Positions 9,861-20,100 of a stretch of 61,951 nt of DNA are shown here, piece after piece; positions within the stretch are counted from its first letter, which is position 1, and each line of letters opens with the position of its first letter. A model generated the notes under the pieces. It did not search any database, was not told where the DNA came from, and saw only the letters and a list, made by a program, of their open reading frames with translations. The stretch is taken from contig NZ_JAECZC010000032.1 of the NCBI RefSeq assembly GCF_016056305.1, forward strand, positions 1-61,951, in the 5' to 3' direction. A program made the translations under genes and the position numbers. Source of the stretch: Amazonocrinis nigriterrae CENA67. Its GTDB lineage: Bacteria; Cyanobacteriota; Cyanobacteriia; Cyanobacteriales; Nostocaceae.

Positions 9861-11990
9861 CTAAACTGCAACTGGAAAAGTTGTTGATTGCAATAATTGA
9901 TATTCCGCTGCTAAATACTGGGCTAGCACTTCAATGTTGGGGTACTCCCAAAAAAGAGTAGGTTCAAGTTCACAGCCAAGCCATTGTGCTAATTCACCTG
10001 TTAAGCTAACTGCTACTGCGGAATCTAAGCCATATGTAGCAAAAGGCTCTTGAATGTCTATTTCATCGGGGGACACTTTCAAAGACAAGGCCAAATGAGA
10101 AACTAGCCAAGTGGCGATCGCTTCTTCTGTAAAAGCTGGTGAGAAGGATTCGCCATCGGCTGGCGATTCTTGTGAATTTTGCACTTCTTCCCACAGGGCT
10201 TCTACTTCTTGTTGGAGTTGTAGTGAGTCTATTTGTTGAAGATTTGTTGTCCAATCTCCGACGACATCCAAACTTCCATTCAAAAAACCATCCCGACAAG
10301 CATGGCGCTGAATCTTACCGCTGGATGTTTTCGGGATACTGGCTGGCTTCACTAGTACAACAGCATAGACTTGTAGCTCGTGCTGCTGGAATATTGCTTG
10401 ACAAATTGTCTTAGCTACTTCATCCACATCTAGCTTTTGTAAGTAACTTCGCTCTATTTCTTGAACAATGACTAGCCTTTCAATACCTTCTACCTGCACA
10501 GAAAATGCTGCACCGCAATTCAAACGCAGTGCTGGATGGCTCTTGTGGACTGTCAATTCAATATCTTGAGGATAATGATTTTGCCCTCGAATAATAATCA
10601 TGTCTTTGATGCGACCTGTGAAGAATAACTCGCCATCAAGCAAAAATCCTAAATCTCCAGTGCGAAGAAATGGCCCTTCTTTTGTGTCTTGCAGTTGTGC
10701 ATTAAAGGTATGTTGAGTTTCTTGAGGTCTTTGCCAATAGCCACCAGCCACACTCGGCCCACAAACCCAGATTTCTCCTATTTGTCCATCTGGACACTTA
10801 GTTAATGACTCAGGGTTAACAATGAGGATTTTTTGGTCTAACCAACTCTTACCCACACCAACAATTGCTCTAGTATCCTTTTGCTCTGTTGCGGCAATTT
10901 CTACTAGGTTTTGCTGCAAAGCTTTTTCTTTCACAAACTTAGTAACTGGTGGAGCTATTTTTAAACCCCCAGACACTATTAAAGTTGCTTCCGCCATTCC
11001 ATAACAGGGGTAAAAAGCACTTCTTCTAAAGCCACAATCTTTAAAGGTGGCTGAAAACTTTTCAATAGTTTCCGCACGCACAGGTTCCGAACCGTTGAAA
11101 GCAACTTCCCAACTGCTTAAATCAAGCTGCGATCGCTGTTCTTTCGTAATTTTGTCAACACACAAATCATAAGCAAAATTAGGCCCGCCGCTAGTCGTTG
11201 CTTGATAGCGAGAAATTGCCATTAACCACCGTAAAGGTTTCTGAAGAAATGCCGTAGGTGAAATCAAAAAGCTTGGCATGCCTAAATACAATGGCTGTAG
11301 TACATTCCCAATCAGTCCCATGTCATGAAATAAGGGCAACCAACCAACAAATATAGTTTCTTGTGTATGTTGAAATGCTGTCTTAATCATTTCCTGGTTG
11401 TGCAGCAAATTCTCATGACTTACCATCACTCCTTTCGGTGTCCCTGTAGAACCTGAGGTGTACTGGAGAAATGCCAAAGTGTCGCTAGTTATTTTTAAGG
11501 GTTGCCAATTTTGTCCAAAGTTGTCGTTAAGCTTTTCGGTAGCTATGTAATTCAAACCTGCTAGGTCTGGTTCTTGTTTTAAGCTGTGTTCAATATTAGT
11601 CAGAACAGATGTTGTTGTAAGGGCGAAACTAGCCTGGGCATCTTTCACAATCGCTTGCAACCTTATCATACGTTGATTACGACGCGGTGGATATACGGGA
11701 ACTGCTGTAACACCTGCGTATAAACACCCGAAAAAAGCGATAATGAAGTCTAATCCGGGTGGGTATAAAAGCAGCGCTCTTTCTCCAATAGCTTTCATGC
11801 TCTGTAACTTGGCAGCAAGCGATCGCGCTTTTTGGTCTAATGCTTGATAAGTTAAGCTAACTTCTTCTGTTTCCCCATCTACCAAAAACGTATATGCTAT
11901 TTGCCTTGGTTGCTGTAGCGCTCTTTTGTGTAATAGGTCAACCAAAGTAGCTTCAGCAAGAGTAGGCTGTAAAAATAAATTGTTGTTCAT
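9861..11990 (-). CDS. fatty acyl-AMP ligase fused to acyl carrier protein (FAAL-ACP)
   Basis: This 709-residue loading protein activates a free fatty acid as acyl-AMP and transfers it to its own carrier domain. The AMP-binding domain shows YTSGSTGTPKG, and the C-terminal region has KDMIIIRGQNHYPQDIE, typical of FAALs rather than CoA ligases. A carrier domain at the C-terminus has the phosphopantetheine Ser in YGLDSA. The frame runs up to a TTG at 12053, but the ATG at 11990 has AGGGGAG 4 nt upstream and begins where homology starts, so I used it. It is the first gene of the minus-strand operon, followed after 4 nt by the P450. This makes lipid initiation the most likely start of the pathway. 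Chain length of the acid cannot be read from sequence. Confidence 0.94.
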   Translation of the reverse strand: MNNNLFLQPTLAEATLVDLLHKRALQQPRQIAYTFLVDGETEEVSLTYQALDQKARSLAAKLQSMKAIGERALLLYPPGLDFIIAFFGCLYAGVTAVPVYPPRRNQRMIRLQAIVKDAQASFALTTTSVLTNIEHSLKQEPDLAGLNYIATEKLNDNFGQNWQPLKITSDTLAFLQYTSGSTGTPKGVMVSHENLLHNQEMIKTAFQHTQETIFVGWLPLFHDMGLIGNVLQPLYLGMPSFLISPTAFLQKPLRWLMAISRYQATTSGGPNFAYDLCVDKITKEQRSQLDLSSWEVAFNGSEPVRAETIEKFSATFKDCGFRRSAFYPCYGMAEATLIVSGGLKIAPPVTKFVKEKALQQNLVEIAATEQKDTRAIVGVGKSWLDQKILIVNPESLTKCPDGQIGEIWVCGPSVAGGYWQRPQETQHTFNAQLQDTKEGPFLRTGDLGFLLDGELFFTGRIKDMIIIRGQNHYPQDIELTVHKSHPALRLNCGAAFSVQVEGIERLVIVQEIERSYLQKLDVDEVAKTICQAIFQQHELQVYAVVLVKPASIPKTSSGKIQRHACRDGFLNGSLDVVGDWTTNLQQIDSLQLQQEVEALWEEVQNSQESPADGESFSPAFTEEAIATWLVSHLALSLKVSPDEIDIQEPFATYGLDSAVAVSLTGELAQWLGCELEPTLFWEYPNIEVLAQYLAAEYQLLQSTTFPVAV

Positions 11991-12752
11991 CAGCTCCCCT
12001 GTCTCATTATAAGTACGCAACAGTAAATTGAGAATAATTTTATATAGAAGCAAGTTTATGTTGATAAACTTGAACTTGTATAGCGTTTCCTAGTCTGGTG
12101 AGCTACAGTAGCAATGGATAAACCAATTGCGAATATCATTTCAAGAGACTTTACTAAAGGCTATTTCAATCATTTTGCTATAGAGAAGGATAATTTATAG
12201 CACCGAGAACCGTAGTACATTCTTAATGTTTGACCAGCAATTTCCGCGCTTATGAAAAATCAGGATAATATGGCAGTCAATAAAAAATTAATTTAGCTTT
12301 GGCAGCCTCAATTAAACTTTTAATTTCTTTTCCTTGATGATGGAACAATTATTTAGAACAACATAAGCACCTTACTAAAGCAGTTAGTAACAAAGTTTTA
12401 ATGGTTAACTTTGTCTATTAATTATGAGTGTTCCTCAAGTTGATAAACTCAATTATCCTAAATGTAAATTCCTTAATAGAAATCTTTGCTGAGCAATTTA
12501 CTGGTTGTTTAAATTATTGTAGTGGATTCCCGCACTTACATCAACTTACATGATAATAAGCAAACAATCAAGTAGTTTGATAAAATATTTTGCTTTTCCT
12601 ACTTTCCCAAAAATATTAATCTTAAAAGTAAGAAAAGTGGGAAAAGTAGGAAAAACTGAAAAAATCAATCTATACCATATTCCACCACTCATGAAAGGTT
12701 CACGGTAGGGGCTTCAAAAGTACGCTTTTACAATACAAATAGTCACATCCTG
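11991..12752. other. gene-free upstream region of the lipopeptide operon
   Basis: About 760 bp of AT-rich DNA separate the FAAL gene from the repeat region to its right. It must hold the promoter of the FAAL-P450-PKS-NRPS operon, reading leftwards, but I could not identify a convincing -35/-10 pair or operator. No ORF with recognisable content is present. A stretch at about 12591-12652 contains repeated 'ttttcctactttc'-like words that recur near 12905. Confidence 0.5.
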
Positions 12753-12886
12753 AATATTGACATGCTGTATTATTTCTTAACATAATAAATTTAAATACTA
12801 CTTCTAGTAGTTGACAAATTCTCTAGAGAAGATTGCAACTATCGCAGTGCAGAGATTCGCTCTTGTGGTTTATTCATAAGTTTTTG
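12753..12886. repeat. 134-bp direct repeat, copy 1
   Basis: The block from AATATTGACATGCTG to TTCATAAGTTTTTG recurs at 12955-13088 with about four substitutions. The two copies start 202 bp apart. It contains the palindrome TCTCTAGAGA and the partial dyad ACTACTTCTAGTAGT. Copy 2 includes the last codons of the minus-strand ORF 13072-13413, so copy 1 carries a duplicated gene tail. Confidence 0.9.
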
Positions 12887-12954
12887 AAGGATTGATACAA
12901 AGCATCCCACTTTTCCTACTTTCTTACTTAATTTAATAAGTCCTTTTCTAAATC

Positions 12955-13088
12955 AATATTGACATACTGTATTATTTCTTAACATAATAAATTTAAATAC
13001 TACTTCTAGTAGTTGACAAATTCTCTAGAGAAGATTACAACTATCGCAGTGCAAAGATCCGCTCTTGTGGTTTATTCATAAGTTTTTG
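12955..13088. repeat. 134-bp direct repeat, copy 2
   Basis: This is the second copy of the block at 12753-12886, about 97% identical. Its right end overlaps the final codons and stop of the minus-strand ORF 13072-13413. A segmental duplication covering that gene's 3' end is the simplest reading. Confidence 0.9.
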
Positions 13089-13413
13089 TTAGTTTCACTC
13101 TTCCACGCGGATATCTCTGCATCATCTCCCTCACCGCCACCGCCTCACCAGGAGCCGTATACACAACCCCAAGAGACATCGCCAGCGCAATACGCTGCTT
13201 CCTGAACCAGCGCTTATACGCGTTACTTTTCGTTATAACGATATTCTTTACCTTTGCCCCGCTCTTGCACGAATTGATAAATAACCCCGTTGGATTCTGA
13301 CACCATCCCTCCGTAAGCGCCTTTTTCACCCGTGCGATCGCTTCACTGTACTCAGCTGGTAAAATCCGTTCTTTGGGGAATGGAGCGCTCTTGGCATCCA
13401 AATCGAATGGCAC
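13072..13413 (-). pseudogene. truncated gene remnant of unknown function (113 codons)
   Basis: I do not recognise this protein with confidence. It has a basic, helix-rich sequence with a NPTGLFI motif and many Lys/Arg (KRWFRKQR), which suggests a DNA-binding or plasmid-type protein. It starts at a GTG lying inside an inverted-repeat element (13405-13556). The 11-bp word GCATCCAAATC flanks that element on both sides (13394-13404 and 13557-13567). This looks like an insertion that removed the true N-terminal part. Its 3' end lies in the second copy of a 134-bp repeat. The surroundings are decayed mobile DNA, so it is probably a non-functional C-terminal fragment. Confidence 0.5.
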
Positions 13414-13556
13414 TAAGTTTATTTTTATCTGTTAAGGCAAGCTGGGGGTGCTGGGGGAGACAAAAAACAAGTAATTTTTATGAGATTTTAGTGTTAAAGA
13501 ATACTTTATTTTCCTCTTTTCTCCCCCAGCTTCCCCAGCTTTTCTTAGTAACATTC
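13405..13556. mobile_element. 152-bp inverted-repeat element (MITE-like) inside a gene remnant
   Basis: The ends are GAATGGCACTAAG and the inverse of GAATGTTACTAAG, 11 of 13 matching. A second inner inverted repeat of 22 bp (13439-13460 against 13520-13541, 20 of 22 matching, AAGCTGGGG core) can fold into a long hairpin. The element is flanked by 11-bp direct repeats GCATCCAAATC. It interrupts the minus-strand ORF to its left. No transposase is encoded. Confidence 0.6.
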
Positions 13557-13571
13557 GCATCCAAATCATTG

Positions 13572-13899
13572 TCAGGACTTACGCAACTGGCACAAGCGAT
13601 CGCTAATTACTGGTACTTTAGTACTACAGAACTGACGCAACTGACACAGGCGATCGCTAATTACTGATACTTTAGTACTATAAAAAGGGGTTTTTGAAAT
13701 CAGCCCTTTTTGGAATTGTTGATAGTAACTAATCAAGTAGATTCCGAAAAAGATTTTCAAACTATTTATAAAATCAAGCATAGTTTGCTTTCTAATTATT
13801 TAATCGAGCAACTAAAACGTCCAGATGTTGCTATGTCGATAGCTTAGTTTTTTTAGGCGCTCCGCACGCCATTGCTTATGCCAGTTGCGTAAGTCCTGA
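13572..13899. mobile_element. 328-bp element with 26-bp terminal inverted repeats
   Basis: The left end TCAGGACTTACGCAACTGGC and the right end are inverted copies, matching at 25 of 26 positions. Inside, a plus-strand reading frame (to a stop near 13849) reads ...YLIEQLKRPDVAMSIA and could be a transposase remnant, which I cannot confirm. A related single end (GCGTAAGTCCTG) lies near 28036. No clear target duplication was found. Confidence 0.7.
13581..13680. repeat. two tandem 46-bp units, 54-bp period
   Basis: Units 13581-13626 and 13635-13680 agree at 43 of 46 positions. Each contains a HIP1 GCGATCGC site and ends in ACTTTAGTACTA. They lie at the left end of the 328-bp element. Confidence 0.85.
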
Positions 13900-14008
13900 T
13901 TAGATAGTATTAGTCGAGACATTGGTTTGAAGGCAAAAGACGAATGCTATGCGTAATGGGAGCAAGCGTGAATAAAAGTGCTTTTGCCCTCCCCCAACAG
14001 TCAATGGT

Positions 14009-14659
14009 CTATTGAACAGTACCGATAGCAGATTTAAGTTGAAGTTTAATATTTGTACCCTTTTTGAGGACAACTTCTCCACCAGGGCTAGATAAAACGA
14101 AAGCAGCCGCAGCCGCACCACCTGCTAGTCCACCATGCTTGAACTTGGCTTTATCACCAAGAAAATGACCTGCAACTGCACCACCTAAAATAATTCCTGC
14201 ATTTTGAATGAATTTACCTTTAGTTTTTGTTTCGAGTTGAGTGTTTATTAAAGTTGCGTCAATGGGATAAGATGAGCCATCTTTAAGTGAAACATCGTCA
14301 AAAACCAAATGCAAACTAGCCTTCTTGCCTTTAGCAGCTTTGACTACATCTTCTAAATGTCCTTGAATTTGACCATCTTTAAGAATTGGATTGCCTTTGA
14401 GTAAGGAATTCTTAATTTTTAAGACAAAACGGTCATTATTTTGGTTTTTACCTGTAGATATTTCTTGTTGAAGAACAGTATCAAAACTCGTTCCAGCAGG
14501 TACGGTTATTTTTTGATTGTTAGGCTGACTAGACGCACTATCAACTATTGCAGTTTTATTGTTAGTAGAAGTAACGTTAGTCTGGCTACTTGTTTTATTA
14601 CAAGCTACCGTAGTACTTAAGAGAACAGCACTCAATAGTAATGGGAACAGATTTTTCAT
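14009..14659 (-). CDS. lipoprotein of unknown function
   Basis: A 216-residue exported protein. The N-terminus MKNLFPLLLSAVLLSTTVAC is a signal sequence ending in a lipobox Cys, so it is probably anchored to a membrane. A low-complexity Ser/Thr/Asn linker follows, then a beta-rich domain beginning ITVPAGTSFDTVLQQEIS, and a Gly/Ala-rich stretch (GIILGGAVAGHFLG, GGLAGGAAAAAF) that may insert in or contact a membrane. The frame extends upstream to 14713, but the Met at 14659 starts the signal peptide and is preferred. I do not recognise a named function. It stands alone between a transposon-like element and the dihydrouridine synthase gene. Confidence 0.75.
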   Translation of the reverse strand: MKNLFPLLLSAVLLSTTVACNKTSSQTNVTSTNNKTAIVDSASSQPNNQKITVPAGTSFDTVLQQEISTGKNQNNDRFVLKIKNSLLKGNPILKDGQIQGHLEDVVKAAKGKKASLHLVFDDVSLKDGSSYPIDATLINTQLETKTKGKFIQNAGIILGGAVAGHFLGDKAKFKHGGLAGGAAAAAFVLSSPGGEVVLKKGTNIKLQLKSAIGTVQ

Positions 14660-14848
14660 GACTGCGTTGTTGATGAAATGGATGAGAAGAATACAATCTT
14701 TTGATAAAGACAAAAACTACACAAGCTGAAACTTTGCAATCAAAATATCCTCAATTTCAAACTGAAAATACCAAAAATAAATAAAAATTAACACATCAAA
14801 GAGGATAGTGAAGAAAAATAAGTATTTGGGTTTGGTGCTGACTTGAGG

Positions 14849-15013
14849 GTGAAAATTGGGTGCGATCGCTGTTTTGTATTTTATGTGGTACACCTTTACG
14901 GATGTGCTAATTGCAACGAACCTATCACCTCATTGAAGTTTCGTTTTTGTCCTTACTGTGGAACTTCATACAAGGAATCTAAAGATTCTCTGGCTTCTAC
15001 TAAAACTCAATAA
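14849..15013 (+). CDS. small zinc-ribbon protein (54 aa), tentative
   Basis: This short frame starts at GTG and has four CxxC pairs: GCDRC, GCANC, FCPYCG and their spacing (C5/C8, C19/C22, C34/C37 by my count gives three pairs). Such paired cysteines are typical of zinc-ribbon domains. It ends in a Ser/Lys-rich tail. GAGG lies directly before the GTG, too close for a good ribosome site, so the true start is uncertain; the frame could also be a fragment of a longer lost gene. The spacing of Cys pairs in a frame of this size is unlikely by chance, which is the main support. Function unknown; nucleic-acid binding would be a guess. Confidence 0.4.
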   Translation: MKIGCDRCFVFYVVHLYGCANCNEPITSLKFRFCPYCGTSYKESKDSLASTKTQ

Positions 15014-15169
15014 TTTTAGTAGTATTTAATACTTTTCATTTCAATCATTACGGTGAAATTTTACGAAGTTTTTAAACTAAGGGATTTACCTTTAACAAGC
15101 GTGCCATTCGGGTAGAACCAAGCGCAACTATTTTTGATAAAGTGATGCTTTGTCAAACGCTGTTGGCCT

Positions 15170-16189
15170 ATGTCCCCAGTATCGCTTCCCCAATCGCTGA
15201 ACAAGGATTTACCTCTCACTGCTCTTGCACCCATGCAAGACGTGACCAACCTCAAGTTTATGAAAGTGGTTGCTGATTACGGCGGCCCTGACTACTTCTT
15301 TACCGAATATTTTCGCGTCAATGAAACATCACGGCTAAATCCTGACATTCTGGCAGCAATCACCGAAAACGACACGGGTCGCCCCGTTTTTGCTCAAATG
15401 ATTGGTGAAAGCATTCCCGACTTGGTAAGAACAGCACAAGAACTCTGCACTTATAATATCGCAGGCATTGACTTAAATATGGGTTGTCCAGCACCGAGAA
15501 TCTATCGTAAAAAAGCTGGGGGTGGATTGCTAAAAGAGCCAGAAAAAGTCGAACGGATTTTGGCAGAATTACGGCAAGCAGTCAATGATCGCCCTTTAAC
15601 CGTCAAGATGCGTTTAGGCTTTGAAAATACCGATACCTTTTACACCATACTAGACATCATCAATCGCCACAGTATTGATTTGCTCTCTTTGCATGGTCGC
15701 ACAGTTCTAGATCGCTATCACGGGCCAGTGAATTATGATTTGATTGCCCAAGCGGTTAAACGAGTCAATTGTCCAGTGCTTGCTAACGGAAATATCTACT
15801 CGGCTCCTAAAGCATTATCGGTGCTTTCTCAAACAGGGGCGGCTGGTGTGATGATAGGACGTTGGGCCATTGGCAATCCTTGGATTTTTCATCAAATTCG
15901 GCAAGCATTGCGATTTGAGCCGATCATGCCTGTTCCTTTAGTAGAAGTACGCAGCTACATTGATCGCTTATGGCAAACTCCAGAAGCACCCAATATCCCA
16001 GAACGAGCGCGTCTAGGTTACCTCAAACTATTCCTCAACTACATAGCTTTAAGTGTTGATGCCCAAGGGCATTTCCTACGCTTGATGCGACAGGCCCAGA
16101 CTGAGGTTGAATTTTTTCAGATCTGTGATCGCTTTCTTTTGGCTGATACTACGCAGACTTTAGCCTTAACACCTTACTCTGGTATTTAG
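15170..16189 (+). CDS. tRNA-dihydrouridine synthase
   Basis: A 339-residue FMN-dependent enzyme that reduces uridine to dihydrouridine in the D-loop region of tRNAs, acting in the cytoplasm. It begins with the TIM-barrel FMN-binding start TALAPMQDVTN, carries the catalytic Cys in LNMGCPAPRIYRKKAGG, and has VKMRLG, SLHGRT, LANGNI and GVMIGRWAIGNPWIF, all standard Dus signatures. Length is normal. The ATG at 15170 is the first Met in frame and fits the family N-terminus. The neighbours are unrelated, and a 260-bp non-coding gap follows. Confidence 0.95.
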   Translation: MSPVSLPQSLNKDLPLTALAPMQDVTNLKFMKVVADYGGPDYFFTEYFRVNETSRLNPDILAAITENDTGRPVFAQMIGESIPDLVRTAQELCTYNIAGIDLNMGCPAPRIYRKKAGGGLLKEPEKVERILAELRQAVNDRPLTVKMRLGFENTDTFYTILDIINRHSIDLLSLHGRTVLDRYHGPVNYDLIAQAVKRVNCPVLANGNIYSAPKALSVLSQTGAAGVMIGRWAIGNPWIFHQIRQALRFEPIMPVPLVEVRSYIDRLWQTPEAPNIPERARLGYLKLFLNYIALSVDAQGHFLRLMRQAQTEVEFFQICDRFLLADTTQTLALTPYSGI

Positions 16190-16460
16190 TTATAGCCGAA
16201 TGGTTGAGGGTTGAGAAGATTATTTCTTCTCCACAAGTTTAGTTTTAACAGATACAATGGCTCACAAGATCCGTTTGCTCAGGTTGCATTCAACTCTTGC
16301 TGCATTGTCCGGGTGGTTATGACTTTAAGGTACGAAGCAGACTGTGTTGTTCAACCTCACCCCCAAGCACTGCGACTAAAAGTGGATTTTTGCTTCTCAA
16401 GTGAATAATGGCGCAGTGAGAACAACACAGCCATGAGATAATGCTCTTTTGAAGAAAACT

Positions 16461-16784
16461 ATGACTGCCATTTATATTCAAGACGAAACCGAGTTAGATA
16501 CCCTACTTGCAACCGAAGCATTATTTGTAGTAGATTGCACGGCTGCTTGGTGTGGCCCATGCAAACTCATTGCTCCGTTGATAGATAAACTGGCATTGGA
16601 GTACAGCGATCGCGTCAAAGTCTTTAAGCTAGACCTCGATGCCAACCAAGCTGTCGCTAAACGATTTGGCATTCGTAGCATTCCTGCTGTCATGTTCTTT
16701 CAGCAAGGCACGTTGGCACAAACAATGGTCGGTGTTAAATCTTACGAAGAATTTAGCAGCGCCCTCGAACAGTATTTGGGATAA
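16461..16784 (+). CDS. thioredoxin
   Basis: A 107-residue thioredoxin with the redox motif WCGPC and the cis-Pro loop SIPAVMFF. It reduces disulfides in cytoplasmic client proteins using electrons from a thioredoxin reductase. The frame is open to a TTG at 16449, but the ATG at 16461 is the more normal start and gives the usual family length. It stands alone, with about 260 bp of non-coding DNA upstream. That gap contains distant inverted words (TGTGTTGTTC near 16342 and GAACAACACA near 16418) of unknown meaning. Confidence 0.95.
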   Translation: MTAIYIQDETELDTLLATEALFVVDCTAAWCGPCKLIAPLIDKLALEYSDRVKVFKLDLDANQAVAKRFGIRSIPAVMFFQQGTLAQTMVGVKSYEEFSSALEQYLG

Positions 16785-16869
16785 TTATATTTAAGCGTTT
16801 GCGCGAATAAAAAAATGCTTAGAATCTTCTTTTTCAAAGTTATTTAAACTTGTTTTGGAGAAATCATTG

Positions 16870-17052
16870 ATGACTATTTCCATGTATCAAGCTTCAATCC
16901 CTGTTTTTATTCACACACTCAATAATCTCATAGCTATTCTCGAAAAAGGTGCTTCATATGCAGAAACCAAAAAGATAGATCCTTTTGTATTGCTCAATAG
17001 CCATTTACACCCAGAAGAAAGCAATAGTAGACAATTTTGGTCATTATCATAA
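16870..17052 (+). pseudogene. truncated DUF1993 gene
   Basis: The first ~45 residues (MTISMYQASIPVFIHTLNNL, LEKGASYAETKKIDPFVLLNS) match the N-terminus of DUF1993 proteins, which are normally about 170 residues and belong to the DinB/YfiT-like helical-bundle group. The frame then diverges and stops at residue 60. No continuation was found in other frames before the next gene. A GGAG word upstream suggests it may still be translated. It is best read as a 5' gene fragment. Confidence 0.7.
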
Positions 17053-17111
17053 CAACAAATCACAAACTGTATAATTAGCCATGTGGCTCATAATCATCGG
17101 AAGAGATCACA

Positions 17112-20100
17112 ATGATTGCCCTGCCTGGAGTTGCCATTCAACGCAAAATCTATGAGAGTTCGGCATCTCTGGTGTATCGGGGACTCGGAGTGCAAGATAA
17201 TCGATCGCTCATCGTCAAGATGCTTAAGCAAGATTATCCCTCTCCTCAAGAACTGACCCGCTACAAACAAGAATACGAAATTACCCGATCTCTGAACATA
17301 GCAGGAGTAATCAAGGCTTACAGCCAGCAGGACTATCAACGCACCCTCGTTATTCTTCTAGAAGACTTTGGCGGAGAGTCCCTAGAGCAATGGATGCAAA
17401 AATTTCCAGATTTCTGCCCCATACCTTTATCCACTTTTTTAAGTCTAGCAATCAACCTTACTGATATTCTAGGCAGAATCCATGCAGCCAATGTCATTCA
17501 TAAGGATATCAATCCTGGAAACATTGTTCTCAATCTGGATACAGGCGTTGTTAAAATTATTGACTTTGGAATTGCCACCCAATTTAACCGCACGAATCCG
17601 ACTTTCAAAAGTCACTATGTTTTAGAAGGCACACTCGCCTACTTGTCTCCAGAGCAAACAGGACGCATGAACCGTTTGCTTGACTATCGCACAGATTTTT
17701 ACTCGCTGGGTGTCACATTCTACGAATTGCTTACTGGACACCTGCCCTTTACCACAAAGGACACACTTGAGCTAGTTCATTGTCATATTGCCAAACAGCC
17801 ACCTCCACCTCATGAGTTGAATGCAACAATCCCCAAAGCGGTTTCAGATATCATTATGAAACTGATGGAGAAAAATGCAGAAGATCGCTATCAAAGTGCT
17901 TGGGGAATCAAGGCAGATTTAGAATGCTGTGCTAATAAATTAAAAGAAATCGGTCAAATTGATAGCATTCAATTGGGTTTGCAAGACGTTTGGGATCAGT
18001 TTCAAATTCCTCAAAAATTGTATGGAAGAGACAAGGAAGTTGCAATGTTACTAGAAGCTTTTGACCGCGTTGCTTCTTCAAACAACCATACACAAAAAAC
18101 TTCACAACACGAACAAAAAGACAACTCAACCTTCAAAGTTGAAATGATGTTAGTATCTGGCTATGCTGGAATTGGGAAATCAGCATTAGTGCAGGAAATC
18201 TATAAACCAATCACCCAAAAGCGCGGTTATTTCATCTGGGGTAAATTCGATCAATTTCAACGCAGTATTCCCTACAGTGCGATCGCCGATGCTCTGCAAA
18301 AATTGGTGCAGCAACTACTGGGCGAACCAGAGGAGCGGTTACAACAGTGGCGATCGCAACTTCTAAAAGCTTTAGGAAGCAATGGCCAAATCATCATTGA
18401 CGTGATTCCGGAAGTTGAGTTAATTATTGGCAAGCAGCCGCCCGTACCGGAAGTTGGTGCAACGGAAGCTCAGAACCGCTTTAATCGCATCTTTCAAATG
18501 TTTGTGCGGGTATTTTGTTCAAAGGAACACCCGCTTGTCATCTTTTTAGATGATTTGCAGTGGATAGACTCAGCAACGCTGAAGTTAATTGAGTTGATGC
18601 TGCTTGATGAGCAAACCCAATTTCTATTTTTAATTGGAGCCTATCGAAATAATGAAGTAAATCTAACGCATCCGCTAGTATTAACTTTGGAAAGACTGCG
18701 AAAACAAGGAGCAGGGCTTCAGGAGATAATCCTGGCACCATTAACGCTGGAGCCGTTAAGTCAGTTAATTGCCGAGACGCTGCATCGGGATGTAGACACC
18801 GTTAGTTCTTTAGCCCAGTTGGTGTTGCGTAAAACCGAGGGCAATCCTTTGTTTGTCAATGAATTTTTGAGGACACTGTATAGCGAAAATCTGTTGACCT
18901 TTGATGTTGAAAATTTAAGCTGGCAGTGGAATATTGCTCAAATTCAAGCTCAAAATATCACTGATAATGTTGTGGAGTTGATGCTTCACAAGTTGAAGAA
19001 ACTGCCAGATGTCACACAGCAAATTCTTCGGTTAGCTGCTTGCATTGGTGCTGAATTTAATTTAGATACTCTATCGATTGTTTGTGATAAAGCACCTGAA
19101 ACGGTTTTTCAAGATTTACTAGCAGTAATACAAGTTGGATTAATTCAACCCCTATCTGAATTAGATGAAAACTTGTTAGTTCAGGAATATAAGTTTTTGC
19201 ACGATCGCGTACAACAAGCTGCCTACGAATTGATTGATGAGGCGTATAAACAAATTGTTCATTTACAAATTGGGCGCAATCTGCTAGAAAAAAGATTACC
19301 ACAGCGACTATCAGATAGGCTATTTGAAATTGTCGATCATTTGAATCACGGGATTGAGCTTGTCAGCAATCAACCAGAAAGAAATGAAATTGCCAAATTG
19401 AATTTGATGGCAGGTCAGAAAGCAAAAGCTGCGATCGCTTATAGTATGGCGAAAAAATATTTAGCCACAGCAAGAGTTTGGCTAGCAGCTTCTAGCTGGC
19501 AAACCAACTATGACTTGACCTTAGATTTATATTTAGAAACAACAGAAGTTGAGTACTTGTGTGGCGATTTTGAGCAGGTAGAATCCTGGGTGGCGATCGT
19601 TGTGCAAGAAGCCAAAAATATTCTTGACATCGTTAAAGCTTATGAAGTCAAAATTCAAACTGACATGGCACAAAGTCAGCCATTAAAAGCGATCGATACT
19701 GCATTGCAAGTTTTACAGCAATTTGGCATCAGTTTTCCCAAACAGCCAAGTCAGTCAGATATTCAGATAGAGCTAGACACAATTACATCACTTGTTGGCA
19801 ATCAGCCGATTGCAGACTTGAGCCATTTACCTGAAATGACTGAGCCGGAAAAGTTGGCGGCGATGCGAATTCTATCAAGCATCATGATTGCTGCTCAAAT
19901 AGCTGCTCCTGAATTGATGCCGCTATTAGCAGCGAAACAGGTCAACTTGTCAATCCAGTATGGCAATGCGTTTACCTCTGGTTTTGCCTATGCCAACTTT
20001 GGGTTAATTCTTTGTGGGATGGTCGGGAATATCGAGTCTGGCTACCAATTTGGACAACTTGCTTTGAGGCTGTTGTCACAGTCTCATACTCATTCACTCA

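Noticed and set aside
16191-16460. GGTTGCATTCAACTC near 16284 as a tRNA T-arm
   Set aside because: No matching acceptor, D-arm or anticodon arm could be built around it.
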